DNA of 64,000 nt from Acidimicrobiales bacterium. GTDB taxonomy: Bacteria > Actinomycetota > Acidimicrobiia > Acidimicrobiales > Iamiaceae. The notes under the pieces are model-generated. The model was not told the origin of the DNA, searched no databases, and worked only from the letters and a program-made list of their open reading frames with translations. A program made the position numbers and the translations under genes. Positions 1 through 7,653 of this stretch are shown here, in pieces; position 1 is the stretch's first letter; each line of letters opens with the position of its first letter. The DNA is taken from NCBI GenBank assembly GCA_035547835.1, contig DASZTW010000005.1, positions 434,001-498,000 on the forward strand, written 5' to 3'.

Positions 1-133
1 TGGAAGGACCCGGTGTGCGACCCCCCGTCCCGGCGTCGGGGTGAGGTGCGCGGTGACCGGCTCGACGACGGACTCGACGACATGGTGGTGCTCATCCTCC
101 CATGCCTGTCCGCCCCACCCCAGCCGGGACCCG

Positions 134-160
134 GGTCACCAAGCGACGAAATGGGTGACC
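134..160. promoter_or_regulatory. inverted repeat, possible operator of the ABC exporter operon
   Basis: GGTCACC at 134-140 and its exact reverse complement GGTGACC at 154-160 are separated by 13 bp, so the half-sites are 20 bp apart centre to centre. The dyad ends 7 bp before the GTG start of the ABC ATPase gene. Its position fits a repressor site; which protein binds it is unknown. No convincing coding sequence is seen in bases 1-167. Confidence 0.35.
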
Positions 161-167
161 GGAACCC

Positions 168-1145
168 GTGACGCGGTCGTTAGTGTCGTGCGCCGTGTCG
201 GGGTCGAGTGCCGTGCCGGGGGCACCTCTGTTGATCGAAGCCCGCGGGCTCACCAAGAGGTTCGGGTCGTTCGTCGCGGTCGACGCGATCGACTTCGGCG
301 TCCGGCCCGGCGAAGCGTTCGGGTTCCTCGGCCCGAACGGCGCCGGCAAGTCGTCGACCATGCGAATGCTCGGCACGGTCTCGCCGGTCACCGAGGGCAC
401 GTTGCGGATCCTCGGCCTCGATCCAGCCTCCGACGGCGCCGCCATCCGGGCCCGGCTCGGCGTCGTGCCCCAAGAGGACACCCTCGACATGGAGCTCACG
501 GTCGAGGACAACCTCTACATCTACGGCCGCTACTTCGGGCTGGCGAAAGCGCGCATCCGCGAGCGCACCGACGAGTTGCTCGACTTCGTGCAGCTCACCG
601 AGCGGCGCGACTCCAAGGTCGACCCGCTGTCGGGAGGCATGAAGCGCCGACTCACGATCGCCCGCGCGCTGATCAACGATCCCGAGATCGTGTTGCTCGA
701 CGAACCGACCACCGGCCTCGACCCGCAGGCCCGGCATCTCGTGTGGGACCGGCTCTACCGGCTCAAGCAGCAGGGCGTCACGCTCGTGCTCACCACCCAC
801 TACATGGACGAGGCCGAACAGCTCTGTGACCGGCTGGTGGTGATGGACCAGGCCAAGATCGTGGCCGAAGGGTCGCCGCGAGGGCTGATCGAGCAGTGGT
901 GTGAGCGCGAAGTCGTCGAGCTGCGCTTCGCCATCGACACCAACGAAGCCGCGGCCGACAAGCTCGAGGGGGTGGCCGCCCGCATCGAGGTGCTGCCCGA
1001 CCGCGTGCTCCTGTCCGCCGACGACGGCGACGCCACCCTCGCAGAAGTCGAACGGCGCGGGTTGCAGCCGCTCGGCGCGGTGGTGCGCCGGTCGTCGCTC
1101 GAAGACGTGTTCCTCCGGCTGACCGGCCGGACGCTGGTCGACTGA
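168..1145 (+). CDS. ABC exporter ATP-binding protein (DrrA/NodI-like)
   Basis: Cytoplasmic ATPase that should power the two ABC-2 membrane proteins encoded directly downstream. It has 325 residues. The Walker A motif GPNGAGKS lies at residues 55-62, the signature LSGGM at 154-158, Walker B IVLLDEP at 174-180 and the switch histidine at 211. The C-terminal 100 residues form the extra domain seen in DrrA-type exporters, ending with the usual SSLEDVFLRLTGR block. The GTG start is the furthest upstream one in frame; the first 20 residues look unconserved, so a later start is possible. Substrate is not shown by the sequence; homologues export antibiotics, lipids or oligosaccharides. First gene of a three-gene operon, 7 bp before the next start. 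Confidence 0.9.
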   Translation: MTRSLVSCAVSGSSAVPGAPLLIEARGLTKRFGSFVAVDAIDFGVRPGEAFGFLGPNGAGKSSTMRMLGTVSPVTEGTLRILGLDPASDGAAIRARLGVVPQEDTLDMELTVEDNLYIYGRYFGLAKARIRERTDELLDFVQLTERRDSKVDPLSGGMKRRLTIARALINDPEIVLLDEPTTGLDPQARHLVWDRLYRLKQQGVTLVLTTHYMDEAEQLCDRLVVMDQAKIVAEGSPRGLIEQWCEREVVELRFAIDTNEAAADKLEGVAARIEVLPDRVLLSADDGDATLAEVERRGLQPLGAVVRRSSLEDVFLRLTGRTLVD

Positions 1146-1152
1146 AGCCCAC

Positions 1153-2013
1153 ATGGCTGCCGTCGCTGCCCCCGTCCCGGCCGGAGACGCCGCACCCTCC
1201 GGCGAGCTGCGACCGCTCGCCGCTCCCGCCCGCCCCTGGCGAGGCGTGTTCGGTTACTACCTCGTCGCCTACAAGCGCACGTGGCGGGCGTCGCTGTTCA
1301 GCAGCTTCGGCAACCCGATCCTGTACCTGCTGGCGCTCGGCTACGGGTTGGGCGACCTGGTCGACAAGGGCCACGCCACCGGCGCGTCGGCATCACTCCC
1401 CCATGGGGTGGGCTATCTCGCCTACCTGGCGCCGGGGCTGCTGGCCGCCACGATGATGCAGACCGCGGCGAACGAGTGCACGTATCCCGTGTTCGCCGCC
1501 ATCAAGTGGCTCCACATCTATGACGGCATGCTGGCGAGCCCGATCGGTGTCCGGGCGGTGGTCACGGGCGAGCAGCTCTGGGTGGCGGCCCGCCTCACCA
1601 TGAACAGCGCGGTGTTCGTGGCCGTGATGGCGGCGTTCGGCGCGGCCCACTCACCGTGGTTGCTCGCCGCGCTCCCCGCGTCGGTGCTGACCGGTCTCGC
1701 CTTCACGTCGCCGATCGCGGCGTTCAGCGCGGCGCAGGAGAACGACTCGAACTTCTCGGCCCTGTTCCGCTTCGGCGTCATGCCGATGTTCTTGTTCTCC
1801 GGCACGTTCTTCCCGGTCGACCAGTTGCCCGCCGCGCTCCGGCCACTCGCCTGGATCACGCCGCTGTGGCATGGCGTCGACCTCTGTCGCACACTCGCGC
1901 TCGGCACCGCACACCTCGGCATGACCGCGTTGCACGTCGCCTACTTGCTGGCCTGGTTCGCCGCCGGGTTCGCCATGGCGTTGCGCACGTTCCGCAAGCG
2001 GTTGGCCGAATGA
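1153..2013 (+). CDS. ABC-2 type transporter permease (first)
   Basis: Integral membrane subunit of 286 residues, partner of the ATPase just upstream. After a proline- and alanine-rich cytoplasmic stretch of about 35 residues there are six hydrophobic segments typical of ABC-2 permeases, and the family-typical FLFSGTFFPVDQLP loop at roughly residues 214-227. The last codon overlaps the start of the second permease (ATGA), so the two are translationally coupled. The two permeases are homologous to each other (both have FKRTW- or YKRTW-type N-terminal motifs and the FLFSxTF loop), so the exporter probably works as a heterodimeric channel. Confidence 0.85.
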   Translation: MAAVAAPVPAGDAAPSGELRPLAAPARPWRGVFGYYLVAYKRTWRASLFSSFGNPILYLLALGYGLGDLVDKGHATGASASLPHGVGYLAYLAPGLLAATMMQTAANECTYPVFAAIKWLHIYDGMLASPIGVRAVVTGEQLWVAARLTMNSAVFVAVMAAFGAAHSPWLLAALPASVLTGLAFTSPIAAFSAAQENDSNFSALFRFGVMPMFLFSGTFFPVDQLPAALRPLAWITPLWHGVDLCRTLALGTAHLGMTALHVAYLLAWFAAGFAMALRTFRKRLAE

Positions 2014-2852
2014 CCGCCGTCGACCAGCAGCAGGCACCGCCGCCCGGGTCGGCTTCGATGGTGGCCCGCATCGTGCCGCCGTTCCTGCTCGGCCGGCGCC
2101 GCGCCGCACTGCTGATCGAGCGCAACCTGCTGGTGTTCAAACGCACGTGGGTCGTGATCGTGGGCGGATTGTTCGAGCCGCTGTTCTTCCTCGGCTCCAT
2201 CGGCGTGGGCATCGGCGCGCTGGTCGGACACCTGGGAGGCGGTGGCCACGAGCTCACCTACACGCAGTTCGTCGCGCCGGGCCTGATGGGCGCCGCCGCG
2301 ATGAACGGTGCCGTGTACGAATCGACGTTCAACATCTTCTTCAAGCTCAAGTACGCCAAGACGTACGACGCCGTGCTGGCCACCCCCTTGAACGTCGCCG
2401 ACGTCGCAGTGGGCGAGATCGGTTGGGCGTTGCTGCGCGGCGGGGCGTACGCAGTGGTGTTTCTCGCGGTGATGGCGGTGATGGGGTTGCCGACGTCGTG
2501 GTGGGCGCTCGTCGCCGTGCCCGCCGCGGTGCTGATCGGCTTCGCGTTCGCCGCCGCGGGCATGGCAGCAACGTCGTACATGACCACGTGGCAGGACTTC
2601 GACCTCGTCCAGATGGCCATCGTGCCGATGTTCTTGTTCTCGGCCACGTTCTCGCCGCTGGCCACGTACCCGCCCGCGGTGCAGTGGATCGTCCGGCTCA
2701 CGCCGCTGTACCACGGCGTGGTGCTGTTGCGTGACCTGACGTTCGGCGCGCTCGGCTGGTCGACGCTCGGCCATGCCGTGTACCTCGCGATCATGGGCGT
2801 GCTGTGCCTCCAGATCGCCATCCGCCGCCTCGGCCGCCTCCTCTGCGTGTAG
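2010..2852 (+). CDS. ABC-2 type transporter permease (second)
   Basis: 280-residue membrane protein, third gene of the exporter operon. The ATG at 2010 overlaps the TGA of the first permease, which fixes the start. Six hydrophobic segments follow an N-terminal cytoplasmic region of about 45 residues. MFLFSATFSPLATYP near residues 207-221 matches the ABC-2 loop of the first permease. With the upstream ATPase it should form a complete exporter with one ATPase gene and two different membrane subunits, the DrrABC-like arrangement. Substrate unknown. Confidence 0.85.
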   Translation: MTAVDQQQAPPPGSASMVARIVPPFLLGRRRAALLIERNLLVFKRTWVVIVGGLFEPLFFLGSIGVGIGALVGHLGGGGHELTYTQFVAPGLMGAAAMNGAVYESTFNIFFKLKYAKTYDAVLATPLNVADVAVGEIGWALLRGGAYAVVFLAVMAVMGLPTSWWALVAVPAAVLIGFAFAAAGMAATSYMTTWQDFDLVQMAIVPMFLFSATFSPLATYPPAVQWIVRLTPLYHGVVLLRDLTFGALGWSTLGHAVYLAIMGVLCLQIAIRRLGRLLCV

Positions 2853-2879
2853 CACGGCCGCGTCACCGCGGCCCGGTGC
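2852..2879. terminator. hairpin between convergent genes
   Basis: GGCCGC (2856-2861) and GCGGCC (2868-2873) form a perfect 6-bp stem with a 6-nt loop; GCAC/GTGC extends it across a 2-nt bulge. It sits directly behind the stop of the second permease and in front of the end of the convergent zinc-finger gene, so it could stop transcription in both directions. There is no T tract. Confidence 0.4.
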
Positions 2880-2900
2880 GCCCGCGGCCGGTCGACGACC

Positions 2901-3323
2901 TCAGAGCTGCGGAGCGAAGCGCTCCCAGGCCGACTGGCGGGTCATGCCGAGGGCGGACCCGATCCGCGCCCACGACACGCCGCGTTCGCGCAGCTGGCCG
3001 ACCCACGCCACCAGGCTGGTCTCGACCCGGTCGACCGACGCTGCCAGGCCGGGCAGCGCGGCCAACAACTCGTCGTCAGAGAGCGATGCCCACGGCGGCA
3101 CCCATTCGGCCGGCGCGCTGCCGCCCGACGAACCCGCGTGTGCGGCCAGCACGTCATGGCACAGGCCGATGCAGACGTCACAGATGTACACGCCGGGCCC
3201 GGCCACGAGCTTGGCCACCTCCGCGCTCGACTTGGTGCAGAACGAGCACCGGAAGACTCGATCGCGCTCGGTCGAGCGGCTCGTGGTGGCAGTGGACGAC
3301 GTGGTCGTGGATGCCGATGGCAT
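2901..3323 (-). CDS. ClpX-type C4 zinc-finger protein with C-terminal helix-turn-helix
   Basis: 140-residue cytoplasmic protein. Residues 20-60 form a ClpX-like zinc-binding domain with C26-x2-C29 and C48-x2-C51 and the family sequence AGPGVYICD. The C-terminus (about 115-140, containing [19 protein letters not shown]) looks like a helix-turn-helix. There is no AAA+ ATPase domain, so this is not ClpX. Such proteins are scattered in actinobacteria without a defined role; a DNA-binding regulator is my inference. The ATG at 3323 has a good ribosome site (AGGGGGA). A canonical promoter overlaid by two 19-bp palindromes lies 44-83 bp upstream, so the gene is tightly controlled and possibly autoregulated. 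Confidence 0.75.
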   Translation of the reverse strand: MPSASTTTSSTATTSRSTERDRVFRCSFCTKSSAEVAKLVAGPGVYICDVCIGLCHDVLAAHAGSSGGSAPAEWVPPWASLSDDELLAALPGLAASVDRVETSLVAWVGQLRERGVSWARIGSALGMTRQSAWERFAPQL

Positions 3324-3366
3324 GGTGATCCCCCTGATCAGTCCGGCCGCCCTGCAGCAGCCGATG

Positions 3367-3406
3367 TGTCAGGGTGAACCTTACAATGTCAGGTTGCACC
3401 TGACAA
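3367..3406 (-). promoter_or_regulatory. promoter with two tandem 19-bp palindromic operators
   Basis: Operator 1 (3387-3405) is TGTCAGGTTGCACCTGACA, perfect 8-bp arms around TGC. Operator 2 (3367-3385) is TGTCAGGGTGAACCTTACA, identical at 16 of 19 positions, one base away, so the sites repeat every 20 bp. On the minus strand TTGTCA (3406-3401) and TAAGGT (3383-3378) are 17 bp apart and make a standard -35/-10 pair inside the operators. Binding would block the promoter of the ClpX-type zinc-finger gene. Confidence 0.7.
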
Positions 3407-3424
3407 GCGCCGGTCGGTGGCGGT

Positions 3425-3943
3425 TCAGCCGGCAGGTGTGGGCTGGCGGAGCTGCAAGTTGTTGCACGCCTCGCACACCGATTCGGGGACGATCCCAGCC
3501 GCCATCAACTTGGCGAAGATCGCGCAGCCGAGGCAGAACGCGAACACCGACTCGAGCGCGGCGGCGGCGGTGATCAGGGCGACCAACACCCACGCCACGA
3601 TCGGCACACCAGCGAAGTACGCGATGACCGCGCCGACCGACAACGTGGCGCCGATCCCCTGCGCAAACCGCTTCGGCGGGCCGGGGACGAGCTTGGGGCG
3701 TGCGAGGCCCGACCGGTCGAGTCCGGGCGCGACCACGCGGGTGGCCACTTGGCCGAGCGGGCTGAGGGTGGGGCCGGTGAGCACACGGGCGACGAAGCCC
3801 GCTGCCAACACCGCCAGCAACCACGGCGACCGGGTGATCAGGGTGGCCACCGTCAACAGCACCACGCCGCCGGCCACCGTGCGCGCCGCGACCTCGTTGA
3901 CCGGGTCGGGAAACGAGAACAGGCGAGACGAGAGTTGGCGCAT
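3425..3943 (-). CDS. DUF4395 family membrane protein
   Basis: 172-residue integral membrane protein with four hydrophobic segments (about residues 24-37, 41-56, 99-120 and 118-145). It carries two cysteine pairs, C137-x2-C140 within the last membrane segment and C157-x2-C160 near the C-terminus. The family has no established function; members often sit beside thioredoxin or sulfurtransferase genes, hinting at thiol chemistry. Here the neighbour is a zinc-cysteine protein 101 bp downstream on the same strand. TAGGGT (3955-3950) stands 6 nt before the ATG, so the mRNA is probably leaderless. Confidence 0.75.
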   Translation of the reverse strand: MRQLSSRLFSFPDPVNEVAARTVAGGVVLLTVATLITRSPWLLAVLAAGFVARVLTGPTLSPLGQVATRVVAPGLDRSGLARPKLVPGPPKRFAQGIGATLSVGAVIAYFAGVPIVAWVLVALITAAAALESVFAFCLGCAIFAKLMAAGIVPESVCEACNNLQLRQPTPAG

Positions 3944-3949
3944 GCCAAA

Positions 3950-3955
3950 ACCCTA
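3950..3955 (-). promoter_or_regulatory. -10 box of a leaderless promoter (DUF4395 gene)
   Basis: TAGGGT on the minus strand, 6 nt before the ATG at 3943. It matches the actinobacterial TAnnnT -10, and the spacing places the transcription start at or next to the start codon. Confidence 0.5.
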
Positions 3956-4006
3956 CCGATCCGGTCGGGATTTGCACCAGCGCGCAGCCGGCAGCCCGCC
4001 GGTGAC

Positions 4007-6526
4007 TCAGAACGCGGGGTCGTCGACGTCGGGCGCGCCGGCGCCGTCGCCGAGGTCGCCGCCTGTGCCGCCGTCGAGCTCCTCGGGGCGCATCAACACC
4101 GCCCGGGCCTTCGAGCCTTCTGACGGGCCGACGACACCGCGCTGCTCGAGCAGGTCCATCAAGCGGCCGGCCCGGGCGAACCCGACCCGGAGCTTGCGCT
4201 GCAGCATCGACGTGGAGCCGAGTTGCGAGCGGACCACCAGCTCCATCGCCTGGGCGAGCAGCTCGTCGTCATCATCGTCGCTGCCGCCGCCGAGCCCGCC
4301 ACCGCTCGGCGGGCCCTCGTCCGTGCCTTGGACCTCGTCGTCGTACGCGACATCGGGCGCTTGGCGCTTCCAGTGCGCGACCGCCGCGCGGACTTCGTCT
4401 TCGGTGACCCACGACCCTTGGATGCGCCGCGGCACCGACGACGCCGGACCCAACAACAACATGTCGCCCTTGCCGAGCAAGCGCTCTGCGCCGGGCTGGT
4501 CGAGGATGACCCGGGAGTCCTGCAACGACGACACCGCGAAGGCCCAGCGAGCCGGGATGTTGGCCTTGATCACGCCGGTGATCACGTTGACCGAAGGGCG
4601 TTGGGTGGCGATCACGAGGTGCACACCGACGGCCCGCGCCATCTGCGCGATGCGGGTGATCGACGCTTCGACGTCGCGGGCGGCGACCATCATCAGGTCG
4701 TTCAGCTCGTCGACCACCACCACGATGAACGGCAGACGCTCGTACGTGCGACCGGTGCCGAAGTCGGGTGGTGGGCTGCCGTCGGGGCCCGGCTCGGTGA
4801 GATCGCCACGGTCGTACGCCGCGTTGTACCCGGCGATGTCACGGACGCCGACCTCGGCCAGCAGGTCGTAGCGCCGCTCCATCTCGCGCACGGCCCAGGC
4901 CAGTGCGTTGGCAGCCTTCTTGGGATTGGTGACGACTTCGGTGAGCAAGTGCGGCAGCCCGTTGTACTGGCCGAGCTCGACCCGCTTCGGGTCGACCAGG
5001 ATCATGCGGACCTGGTCGGGGGTCGTCCGCATCAGCAGCGAGGTCATGATCGAGTTGATGCATGACGACTTGCCCGCGCCGGTGGCACCGGCGATGAGCA
5101 CGTGGGGCATCGACGCCAAGTTCGCGAGCACCGGCTTGCCGGCGATGTCGCGGCCGACGGCGACTTCGAGGGGGTGCTTCGCCTTTGCCGCTTCGTCGGA
5201 CGCGAGGATGTCGCCGACGGTGACCAGCTGCTTGCGGGCATTGGGGACCTCGACCCCGATGGCCTGGCGCCCGGGGATGGGGGCGAGGATCCGGACATCG
5301 GGGGTGGCCATCGCGTACGCGATGTCGCGGTTGAGACTGGTGACCCGGGCGACTTTCACGCCGGGGCCCAACTCCAGCTCGAAACGGGTCACGGTGGGGC
5401 CGACCGTCATGCCGACCAGGCGGGTCTCCACACCGTGCTCGGCCAGCGCGTTCTCCAGCGTGCGGCCGGTCTCCTCGAGGCTCTTGCGGTCGACCTGCAA
5501 CGTGCCGGTGCGCTGGAGGAGCTTGGCCGGCGGCAGCTTCCACGACGACGGGCGCGCGCCCGGACCCAGCGGGATCTCGAGCTGCTCCGTGGGGCCGTCG
5601 GGGGCCTTAGCCCCGCGCCGGCCCTTCTTGGCGATGGTCGCGCTGTCCTGGTCGAACGGCGTCTCGGCCCCCGCAGGCACCGCCTCGGCGGGCTGGTCGG
5701 CAACGGTGTCGAGGTCGCCTGCCGGGTCGAGCGCGCCCGGCCCGTCGCTCGCTGGCGCGTCAGCCTCGCCGGGGCGCTCGGTTCTGGCTGGCCCGACTCG
5801 GAACAACGACCCGAGTCGCCTGCGGGCCGCGGAGCCTGCCGGTCGCATGCCGCCCGCGGCCGCCTCCGTGGCCGTCCGCAAGCTGACACCGGTGATCAGC
5901 ACGACCGCGAGCACACCGATGAGCACCAGCACGAGCACCGCGCCCCACGTGGCGGCCACGGCGCGCAGCGGGTTGCCGATGACCGCGCCGATGAGGCCCG
6001 CGGCGTGGGAGAGCTCGTGGAGCGGCGCGTCGAAGTGGGGTGCACCGCGGCCGAGGTGGAGCAAACCCATGAGGGCCACGGCACCGAGCGCCGCACCGAG
6101 CCCCCGGCGCAGTCCGGCGTGCGGGCTCGGGAGCGGCCGGGTCACCTCGTCGGAGCTCGAGGCCGGGGCTCGTTTCGCTTCCTCGTCGCCGCCCCGCCGA
6201 CCCCGGATGAGCAGCACGCCGATGACGAGCAGCGCGGGCGGCACGAGGATGCGCACCACCCCCACCAGGGCACCGAACGCCGTGTTGAGACCCCGGCCGA
6301 TCGGGCCGGCCTGGTGTGCGTAGATGCCGAACCCGGCGAGCAACCCGACGCCCAGGCACACCAGGCCGAGTAGGTCGGCGCGGTGGCCTTCGGTGGCGTG
6401 CACCAACAAGCGCAGCCCGCGACGGTACGACGGCTCGCGGCGCTGCTTGCGAGCCGGCGAGCCGCGGCGGGCGTTCTTGCCTCGGCGCGGAGCGGAACGG
6501 GACCGGCTCCGTTTGGTCGCGGTCAC
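4007..6526 (-). CDS. ftsK: DNA translocase FtsK/SpoIIIE
   Basis: Septal DNA pump that moves chromosome ends during division. 839 residues from the chosen GTG at 6526. The order is: basic N-terminus (residues 1-45), four membrane segments (about 56-70, 85-107, 145-158, 178-213), a charged linker, then the motor with Walker A GATGAGKS at 480-487 and Walker B ILVDPKR at 509-515, and a C-terminal gamma winged-helix (about 757-817) that reads polar sequences. The reading frame stays open upstream to 6835, but that extension is arginine/proline-rich and unlike FtsK. A TACCGT box lies 9 nt before the GTG. In mycobacteria ftsK is also near rnj and dapA, as here. Confidence 0.93.
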   Translation of the reverse strand: MTATKRSRSRSAPRRGKNARRGSPARKQRREPSYRRGLRLLVHATEGHRADLLGLVCLGVGLLAGFGIYAHQAGPIGRGLNTAFGALVGVVRILVPPALLVIGVLLIRGRRGGDEEAKRAPASSSDEVTRPLPSPHAGLRRGLGAALGAVALMGLLHLGRGAPHFDAPLHELSHAAGLIGAVIGNPLRAVAATWGAVLVLVLIGVLAVVLITGVSLRTATEAAAGGMRPAGSAARRRLGSLFRVGPARTERPGEADAPASDGPGALDPAGDLDTVADQPAEAVPAGAETPFDQDSATIAKKGRRGAKAPDGPTEQLEIPLGPGARPSSWKLPPAKLLQRTGTLQVDRKSLEETGRTLENALAEHGVETRLVGMTVGPTVTRFELELGPGVKVARVTSLNRDIAYAMATPDVRILAPIPGRQAIGVEVPNARKQLVTVGDILASDEAAKAKHPLEVAVGRDIAGKPVLANLASMPHVLIAGATGAGKSSCINSIMTSLLMRTTPDQVRMILVDPKRVELGQYNGLPHLLTEVVTNPKKAANALAWAVREMERRYDLLAEVGVRDIAGYNAAYDRGDLTEPGPDGSPPPDFGTGRTYERLPFIVVVVDELNDLMMVAARDVEASITRIAQMARAVGVHLVIATQRPSVNVITGVIKANIPARWAFAVSSLQDSRVILDQPGAERLLGKGDMLLLGPASSVPRRIQGSWVTEDEVRAAVAHWKRQAPDVAYDDEVQGTDEGPPSGGGLGGGSDDDDDELLAQAMELVVRSQLGSTSMLQRKLRVGFARAGRLMDLLEQRGVVGPSEGSKARAVLMRPEELDGGTGGDLGDGAGAPDVDDPAF

Positions 6527-6858
6527 AGTGCGGCCACGGTACCAGTGAGGTGTGACCGTGCCGTGGATGCGCCGGGGCGGCGCGGGTGGCCTCGGCGACC
6601 CGCCGAAACACCCGGAACCGGGCGGGGTGCGACACAAATCACACCGAGTCGCCCCGGGAACGCGATGGCCAACTCCCCGCCGCGTCGCCCAGACTCGTGG
6701 GGTCGATCCTGCGACCCGGGGTCGACCCCGAGAAGTCTCGGGGCGAGCTGGGGGAAATTCCCGATGGTGGCGGCCGGCGGGTCCCGCGACGATGTGCATT
6801 GGTCGTGTAACCAGGTGAACCGGTTCTGGGACCACCTCGACCGCAGCCCCCGACCCGA
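6527..6858. other. 332-bp divergent intergenic region between ftsK and an ABC operon
   Basis: No coding sequence with family features is seen. It contains the ftsK -10 box (6541-6536), a perfect hairpin CCCCGAGA-AG-TCTCGGGG at 6726-6743, and an AT-rich GGGAA-A-TTCCC palindrome at 6752-6762. The palindromes lie on the side of the ABC genes and may be regulatory; no known operator family is recognised. Confidence 0.4.
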
Positions 6859-7647
6859 ATGGACGGATCCCCTGTGACGTCAGCTCCTCTCACCGAACCC
6901 GCCGGGCCGCCCACCACCCAACCACCGCTCGCGGCCCGTGCCGTCGACGCGGTCAAGCAGTACGGCTCGGGCCCCACGGCAGTGCGCGCGCTCGATGGCG
7001 TGAGCGTCGACCTGGCCGCTGGCCAGTTCACCGCGGTGATGGGGCCGTCGGGGTCCGGCAAGTCCACCCTGATGCACTGCCTTGCCGGTCTCGAGACGCT
7101 GACGAGCGGCAAGGTGTTCATCGGCAACATCGACCTGTCGACGCTCAACGACAAGCAGCTCACGCGACTGCGACGCGACAAGGTCGGCTTCGTCTTCCAG
7201 TCGTTCAACCTGGTCTCGACGCTGACCGCCGCCGAGAACATGACGCTGCCGCTGACCCTCGCCGGCGAGAAGCCCGACAAGGACTGGTACGACGAGGTGA
7301 TCGCCACCATCGGGCTCGCCGACCGCCTCAAGCACCGGCCGAGCGAACTGTCCGGCGGCCAACAGCAGCGCGTGGCGGTCGCCCGCGCCCTGCTGGCCCG
7401 ACCGGCGATCATCTTCGCCGACGAGCCCACCGGCAACCTCGACTCCCGTTCGGGAGCCGAAGTCCTCGACTTCCTGCGCCGCGCCGTCGACCAGTACGGC
7501 CAGACCATCGTGATGGTCACCCACGATCCACTCGCCGCCGGCCGGGCCGACCGCGCGCTGTTCCTCGCAGATGGCCGGCTCGTCGACGAGATGGCCGACC
7601 CCTCGGCCGACCGAGTGCTCGATCGTATGAAACGACTCGGGGACTGA
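6859..7647 (+). CDS. ABC transporter ATPase, MacB/LolD type
   Basis: 262-residue ATPase partnering the FtsX-type permease 6 bp downstream. Walker A GPSGSGKS is at 62-69, the Q-loop glutamine at 114, signature LSGGQ at 164-168 and Walker B IIFADEP at 184-190 followed by TGNLDS, which is typical of the MacB/LolD subfamily. These pairs are mechanotransmission systems rather than classic importers, moving lipoproteins or peptides or controlling envelope enzymes. An in-frame GTG at 6874 is an alternative start, since the first residues are unconserved. No extracytoplasmic partner gene is adjacent. Confidence 0.88.
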   Translation: MDGSPVTSAPLTEPAGPPTTQPPLAARAVDAVKQYGSGPTAVRALDGVSVDLAAGQFTAVMGPSGSGKSTLMHCLAGLETLTSGKVFIGNIDLSTLNDKQLTRLRRDKVGFVFQSFNLVSTLTAAENMTLPLTLAGEKPDKDWYDEVIATIGLADRLKHRPSELSGGQQQRVAVARALLARPAIIFADEPTGNLDSRSGAEVLDFLRRAVDQYGQTIVMVTHDPLAAGRADRALFLADGRLVDEMADPSADRVLDRMKRLGD

Positions 7648-7653
7648 TCCGCT

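Noticed and set aside
1-167. 3' end of an upstream gene
   Set aside because: No frame through this stretch shows recognisable protein features; frames overlap the ABC gene antisense or out of phase.
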